Source of the DNA: Helicobacter sp.
GTDB taxonomy: Bacteria > Campylobacterota > Campylobacteria > Campylobacterales > Helicobacteraceae
Length of the DNA: 19,423 nucleotides
NCBI RefSeq assembly: GCF_029067145.1
Contig: NZ_JAIEFA010000058.1
Location: forward strand, 1-19,423
Direction: 5' to 3'
The translations under genes and the position numbers were made by a program. How positions within the stretch are numbered: the first letter of the stretch is position 1; each line of letters opens with the position of its first letter. Of this stretch, positions 15,109 to 19,423 are shown one piece after another. The notes under the pieces were generated by a model. That model had not been told where the DNA came from, did no database searches, and saw only the letters and a program-made list of their open reading frames with translations.

Positions 15109-17205
15109 ATGAGTTTTGTAGAAAGCAAAAATAAGTTTGATAGAGAGAATGCCAATAAAAATTCTTTTAACGCATTTTTGACAGAGCATTTAACAAGCAA
15201 TAAACAAGTGGAATGGCTTAAAAATAATGGCGATAAAAATGAGCAGTATTATAAATGGCAGTTTCTTTATAGCATTGTAGATTGTGGAATGTTTGCGAAA
15301 GACTACATCGGCACAGAAATTCACTTACCCAAGGGCAATAAATCTTCAGCTCCACTTAAAATTGATGCAGTGATTTTTGATGATAAAGCTTGGTTTAGTA
15401 AATATGAGGATTACCATAAAAACAATAATTTAGATTCTTTGCAATGGCTTAAAAATCATATCTTAGCTGTGATAGAGTTTAAAAAAGAAGATTCTAAAAA
15501 TATTGCAGAAGTGTATGATAAGCAACTCAAAGCCTATATGAAAGAATGTGAAAATGCCTTTTGCTTAGGGATTTTATATGATACCGAGCGACTTTATCTT
15601 TTTAAAAAGCAGGGCGATAAATATTTGCGTTATTCGCAAGAATTTAACCAAAAAGGAGATAACTCTAAGATAGGTGATTTAAGTCTGCATTTGCCAGACC
15701 CTTATTCTAATCTTCCTGATTTTGAACATTTAAAAAATTTCCAAAATCCTAAGCCTATTTTGAGGGATAAAAGAAAGCTTGAAGAGTTAGATACAATTTC
15801 AGGCTTACATTCAACAACTTTAAATCAAGCAATGTATAACATACTTTATACTTTAGACAAGGTGGGCTTAGTTAATCAAAAGGGATATTTAATCCTAATT
15901 CAAATTTTAGCTTTAAAAATCTATGATGAAAAGCATAATTCACCTTTATTGTTTTATATTTTAGATAATGAAGCAAATTATGAAAAAATATCTGATGATA
16001 CCATACAAGCTTTTATTCATAGGATTGAAACTCTCATAAAAAATGCAAGTGGAAACTATCGTAAAATTTTGAAAAATAAAGAGTTGGATTTCAAAAATGA
16101 AAATCATCTTAAAGTGCTTATTTGTGTGGTAAAAGAATTTCAAGATTATTCTTTTGTAAAATCTTATAAAAGCGATTTGTATCAGCTTATTTTTCATCGC
16201 TTTGCCCAACCTTTTGCTAAAGATTCCAATGCTCAGTTTCTCACACCTTTGCCACTTATTGATTTTTTGGTAAGTGTTGTAAATCCTAGAAATGGTGAAA
16301 GTGTAATAGACCCAACCGTTGGCATCGCGGATTTCCTCTCTGTTTCTTATGTTAATTCTCACTCAAAACTTAATGATAATAATATTTTCGGGATAGATAT
16401 TGATGAGCAAATGATAAGCCTAGCCACACTTAATATGCTTCTTAATGGTGATGGTAATGCAACTTTAGAACAAAGTGGAGATTTAGGTTCTATTGCAAAT
16501 AAATTTAATACAGACAACAAGCTTTTAACGCTAGATTTTAATACAAATAAAAATGGTGCTTGGGATAATAGAGCTGATGATGAGGAGCTTAAAAAGTTTG
16601 ATGTTGTGCTTACAAATCCACCTTTTGGCGAGAAACGAGCTTTTATTCCCGTAAATGAGCAAGAAAAAAAGATTATACAATGCTATGAAACTTGGGGATT
16701 TTATAAGGACAAAATAGATTTGGGTGTGGTGTTTTTAGAAAATGCATATAGAATCTTAAAAGAGAATGGACGCTTTGGCATTGTGCTTAGTAATTCCATT
16801 GCAAGTATTGATACGCACAAACAAACAAGACAATGGCTTATGGAAAAATGTCGCATTGTAGCGATTTTTGACCTTCCAGCTAATACCTTTGCAGAGACAG
16901 GTGTAAATGTCTCTATGATAGTAGCCTATAAACCTAAAAGCAGTGAGCTAGAAAAGCTAAAAGAGCAAGGGTATAGTATCTTTATAAAAAACATAGAAAA
17001 TATAGGTTATGAGGTAAAAACAATTGACCGCATAAAAAACTTTGTAAAAGTGTATAAGATAGACCCAGAGACTTTTGAAATAGAGCTTGATGAGCAAGGC
17101 AGAGCAAAGCTCAATGAAGACTTTACTCAAACATTAAACGAATTTCAATCGTGGTGTGCAATGCAAGAAGAATCCTTGCAAAATATTTTTATTAAAGCAA
17201 AATAA
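15109..17205 (+). CDS. Fused nuclease-like domain and N6-adenine DNA methyltransferase (restriction-modification)
   Basis: Residues are numbered from the ATG at 15073, giving 710 residues. I prefer the second in-frame ATG at 15109, because AAAAGG lies about 9 nt before it, the earlier one has no ribosome site, and the natural-looking start MSFVESKNKFDREN begins there. The N-terminal 210 residues resemble the HsdR N-terminal PD-(D/E)xK fold: KIDAVIF (D98), then VIEFKK (E135, K137). A linker and helical region follow, then an HsdM-type methyltransferase: QFLTPLPLI (388-396), SAM motif VIDPTVGIADFL (411-422) and catalytic TNPPFGE (514-520). The SAM motif departs from the usual DPxCGxGG pattern, with alanine replacing the second glycine. 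A nuclease-methyltransferase fusion beside a separate specificity subunit resembles the BcgI-type IIB layout; a type I system with its HsdR elsewhere is the alternative. The gene is AT-rich compared with its neighbours, suggesting horizontal acquisition. Its TAA overlaps the next ATG. Confidence 0.82.
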   Translation: MSFVESKNKFDRENANKNSFNAFLTEHLTSNKQVEWLKNNGDKNEQYYKWQFLYSIVDCGMFAKDYIGTEIHLPKGNKSSAPLKIDAVIFDDKAWFSKYEDYHKNNNLDSLQWLKNHILAVIEFKKEDSKNIAEVYDKQLKAYMKECENAFCLGILYDTERLYLFKKQGDKYLRYSQEFNQKGDNSKIGDLSLHLPDPYSNLPDFEHLKNFQNPKPILRDKRKLEELDTISGLHSTTLNQAMYNILYTLDKVGLVNQKGYLILIQILALKIYDEKHNSPLLFYILDNEANYEKISDDTIQAFIHRIETLIKNASGNYRKILKNKELDFKNENHLKVLICVVKEFQDYSFVKSYKSDLYQLIFHRFAQPFAKDSNAQFLTPLPLIDFLVSVVNPRNGESVIDPTVGIADFLSVSYVNSHSKLNDNNIFGIDIDEQMISLATLNMLLNGDGNATLEQSGDLGSIANKFNTDNKLLTLDFNTNKNGAWDNRADDEELKKFDVVLTNPPFGEKRAFIPVNEQEKKIIQCYETWGFYKDKIDLGVVFLENAYRILKENGRFGIVLSNSIASIDTHKQTRQWLMEKCRIVAIFDLPANTFAETGVNVSMIVAYKPKSSELEKLKEQGYSIFIKNIENIGYEVKTIDRIKNFVKVYKIDPETFEIELDEQGRAKLNEDFTQTLNEFQSWCAMQEESLQNIFIKAK

Positions 17206-18704
17206 TGGCTTATATAGATATTCCAAAAGAGATAAGCTCTAAAGAAGTGCTAGAAAATGGGTGCAATCTCTCAAGCAATGCTTACAAAAAGCTATTAATG
17301 AAAAATGCCAATTTTAAAATTTTGAGAGAATTATTAGCAAGAGATTTGAAACGAAGTGATTTGGGTGTAGAGGTAGGCTCACTTTCTTATGTGCCAAAAT
17401 CACCTTTTACATTTATGCGAGCAAAAGCCTTGCAAGAGTATAGCTTTTTACCAGAAATCACAGATGAAAGTTTGCTTTACATTTTACCTCAAAGCTTTGT
17501 CAATATGGATTTAAAGAAAGGAGATGTGATTATCTCCAAAGATAGCAATATAGGTGAAATAGTGATTTTAGAAAAAGACTATCCAAACACTATGCTATCA
17601 GGGGCTATGTATAAGCTTCCACTTGCACAACACAAGTATTATATTTTAGCAGTGATAAAGCACAGAATCTTTAGGGACCAACTAGATTTTATCGTGCCAA
17701 AGGGCGCGACCATCCGACACGCTAAGCAACTTTTTTTGGAGTGTAAAATCCCCTTTCCAAATTATAATGTAGAGCAAACGATTGCATTTATAGAAACACT
17801 CGTGCAATCTATTATTATAAAAGAAAAGTTAATTAAAGAGAGACACACTAAGATTCTAAACCTTATAGAATCTGAACTTTTAAACAATCAAAAGTCAAAT
17901 GCTTTTTGTTATGCCTATCCAACCTTTAAAGAACTCCAAGAATCAGGACGATTAGATACAGGGATATATTGCGAAGAGTTTAAGAAGATTGATTTTTTAA
18001 TAAAAAATTATAAAAATGATTATCAATCATTTAGTGAATTAAATCTTGATATAAGTAGAGGGCAAAACTTACAGGAAAGTTGCATAGGAAAAAGTATATA
18101 TTCTGATATTTACCAAAGAAATTTTTATTCTTTAGCGTTACCAACACACTTTTCTCAATATGGAACGATAAATAAAATGCTTTATTTTGGCAATAGTAAT
18201 ACTTTAAAGATTTTGAAGCAGGGAGAAATTGTATTTGGTGCAGAAGGCACTTTTAGAAGCATTGTTGTTATAGGTGAAGTTGAAAAATTTATAACCAATA
18301 TTCATGGAATTACACTTTATAAAAACGATTTAACGGAGAGTATCTTTATAAAATTATTCATGGATTTTTTGACGGAGAAAAGATTTATAGACTTTATTAA
18401 GGTCGGTGGACATGGGGGTAGTTTGGCGCAAAAATATTGGAATTTAATTCCTTTTCCAAATTTCCCCAAAAATCTACAAGAACAAATCGCTCTTTTGTAT
18501 CATAATCCTAGTACAAAGTTAGATTATGAGAATCTAAACCTAGAAAACTTTAAAATTCAAGACGAAACTTTTTGTGAAAATGCGGGAATTTATGAGCTAG
18601 ATAAAAGCATAAAACATCTCAAAAGTATTCTTAATTCTTGTATTGATGATATTGTGAATGATAGGGAAGTGGTAATTAGTTTTCAAGAAACTAATTATTA
18701 TTAG
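17205..18704 (+). CDS. Restriction-modification specificity (S) subunit
   Basis: A 499-residue protein with two HsdS-like halves, predicted to recognise the DNA target and recruit the methyltransferase. The first half contains KKGDVIISKDSNIGEIVIL (about 104-122), a common S-subunit turn, then KIPFPNYNVEQTIAFIETLV and the long helix ending ILNLIESEL (about 181-225). The second half begins QESGRLDTGIYCEEF and ends with a matching IPFPNFPKNLQEQIALLY and a terminal helix. The two PFPN-plus-helix segments are the conserved spacer regions separating two target-recognition domains, so a bipartite DNA site is expected. The ATG at 17205 shares one base with the stop of the methyltransferase (TAATG), implying translational coupling. 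Each recognition domain is variable, and the sequence does not reveal the target. Confidence 0.82.
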   Translation: MAYIDIPKEISSKEVLENGCNLSSNAYKKLLMKNANFKILRELLARDLKRSDLGVEVGSLSYVPKSPFTFMRAKALQEYSFLPEITDESLLYILPQSFVNMDLKKGDVIISKDSNIGEIVILEKDYPNTMLSGAMYKLPLAQHKYYILAVIKHRIFRDQLDFIVPKGATIRHAKQLFLECKIPFPNYNVEQTIAFIETLVQSIIIKEKLIKERHTKILNLIESELLNNQKSNAFCYAYPTFKELQESGRLDTGIYCEEFKKIDFLIKNYKNDYQSFSELNLDISRGQNLQESCIGKSIYSDIYQRNFYSLALPTHFSQYGTINKMLYFGNSNTLKILKQGEIVFGAEGTFRSIVVIGEVEKFITNIHGITLYKNDLTESIFIKLFMDFLTEKRFIDFIKVGGHGGSLAQKYWNLIPFPNFPKNLQEQIALLYHNPSTKLDYENLNLENFKIQDETFCENAGIYELDKSIKHLKSILNSCIDDIVNDREVVISFQETNYY

Positions 18705-18730
18705 AATCAATACGATAAAAGAGGAATAAA

Positions 18731-19423
18731 ATGTCTAAGAGCGACAAATATATTTGGGGAATAAATAAAGAATTGCCAATTATTGACGACCATAGTCTTG
18801 TTAAACTAGAGATTATTGAGAAATATCTTGAAACTTATATCAAACATTTAGCGATTTTTCCCTTTACAGATAAATTAAAATTTGCCATTATTGATGGTTT
18901 TTCTGGTGGTGGATTATATAGGGCAGTGAATAATCAAATAATATCAGGAAGCCCATTAAGAATCTTGGGGGCTATTCAAAGGCTAAAAAAGGAAATTAGC
19001 ATTGAGCGAGAGACGAAAAACTTTAAAAATATTGAGTTTGATATTCCTATTTATCTGATTGAGAAAAATAAGGCAACTTTTGAATTTTTACAAAAAACAC
19101 TTTCAGAAAAAAGCTTGAGCAGTATGTGTGAGGTTATTAATGGAGAATTTGAAAAAATATATTTACAAATCATACAAAAATTAAAAATGCAAAAATATCA
19201 AAGAGCAATTTTTATTTTAGACCAATACGGATACGCAGATGCAACCATAAATACCATAAAAAATATTTTGACTAATTTTAAAAATACTGAAGTTATTTTA
19301 ACTTTTGCGTGTGATAGTCTAATTGACTATCTTTCAGTGAAAAATAAAACAGCACTTATAAATTTAGGTTTAGACAATAATGATATTGAACATTTATTGG
19401 ATACAAAAATAGATAATGATGAC
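18731..19423 (+). CDS. tcmP: TcmP-family (three-Cys-motif partner) protein, 3' end outside window
   Basis: The first 231 codons are open to the window edge. The ATG at 18731 follows AGAGGA at about 5-7 nt and lies 26 bp after the S-subunit stop, so it belongs to the same transcript. The N-terminal pattern matches TcmP: DHSLVKLEIIEKYL (20-33), a glycine-rich IDGFSGGGLYR (54-64), then SGSPLRIL (72-79), and later FILDQYGYA (161-169), comparable to the DPxG segment of the family. The fold is predicted to be Rossmann-like, possibly SAM-binding. TcmP is usually noted beside a three-cysteine-motif Gp37/Gp68 (DUF5131) protein; none is seen upstream here, but one could follow outside the window. Its biochemical role is not established to my knowledge. 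Being in an operon with a restriction-modification pair suggests a defence-related function, which is inference. Confidence 0.72.
   Translation, partial: MSKSDKYIWGINKELPIIDDHSLVKLEIIEKYLETYIKHLAIFPFTDKLKFAIIDGFSGGGLYRAVNNQIISGSPLRILGAIQRLKKEISIERETKNFKNIEFDIPIYLIEKNKATFEFLQKTLSEKSLSSMCEVINGEFEKIYLQIIQKLKMQKYQRAIFILDQYGYADATINTIKNILTNFKNTEVILTFACDSLIDYLSVKNKTALINLGLDNNDIEHLLDTKIDNDD

Noticed and set aside
15961..16362. 133-codon open frame on the minus strand inside the methyltransferase
   Set aside because: It is antisense to a clearly conserved enzyme and has no recognisable domain; AT-rich composition explains its length.
16855..16869. TTGTAGCGAT, matching the end of the 101-bp elements
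   Set aside because: It falls in a conserved coding motif (IVAIFDLP) with no matching CTACAA end or stem 101 bp away.

Overview
The window looks like a chromosomal segment of a non-pylori Helicobacter (Campylobacterota). The Fe-superoxide dismutase, L31, CcoI and carboxynorspermidine dehydrogenase homologues read as epsilonproteobacterial, the DNA is AT-rich, and the order rpmE, rsmI, rlmB, then two envelope-type hypotheticals resembles a Helicobacter housekeeping neighbourhood as I remember it. No tRNA, rRNA, CRISPR array or insertion-sequence transposase was seen.

Positions 1-7592 form one leftward run of nine genes with short gaps or overlaps: rpmE, rsmI, an rlmB-like methyltransferase, a RodZ-like bitopic protein, a secreted protein of unknown role, a PLP aminotransferase, a CcoI-type copper ATPase and, at the edge, a P-loop protein. 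The P-loop gene contains a run of ten G (C on the coding strand) that puts its Walker A motif out of frame with its start, so it looks like an OFF-phase contingency gene. hisS is divergent from rpmE.

Positions 9047-12042 hold two rightward genes of unknown function, one secreted with a possible LamG-like region and one without a signal peptide but with an EF-hand-like loop. Upstream lie both an extended -10 and a sequence resembling a flagellar sigma-28 (FliA) promoter. A 288-bp gap with a 120-bp imperfect palindromic repeat separates them from the convergent sodB.

The main discovery candidate is at 13104-15035. A carboxynorspermidine/saccharopine dehydrogenase family gene carries two large in-frame insertions, together about 238 codons. 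Within them are three copies of an exactly 101-bp element. The ends are conserved (TTGTAGCGA ... TTCATCTACAA) and a 9-bp stem lies at fixed positions 11-19 and 82-90. The stem sequence differs in every copy while pairing stays perfect, and the third copy is inverted. This resembles in concept the protein-coding palindromic elements of Rickettsia, but I do not recognise this family.

Positions 15109-19423 hold an AT-rich restriction-modification-like module, probably acquired horizontally: a nuclease-like domain fused to an N6-adenine methyltransferase, a specificity subunit overlapping it by one base, then a TcmP-family protein cut by the window edge. The GAATC/GATTC motif that is dense elsewhere (25 in the first 1.8 kb by eye) falls to about 12 in these 4.3 kb.
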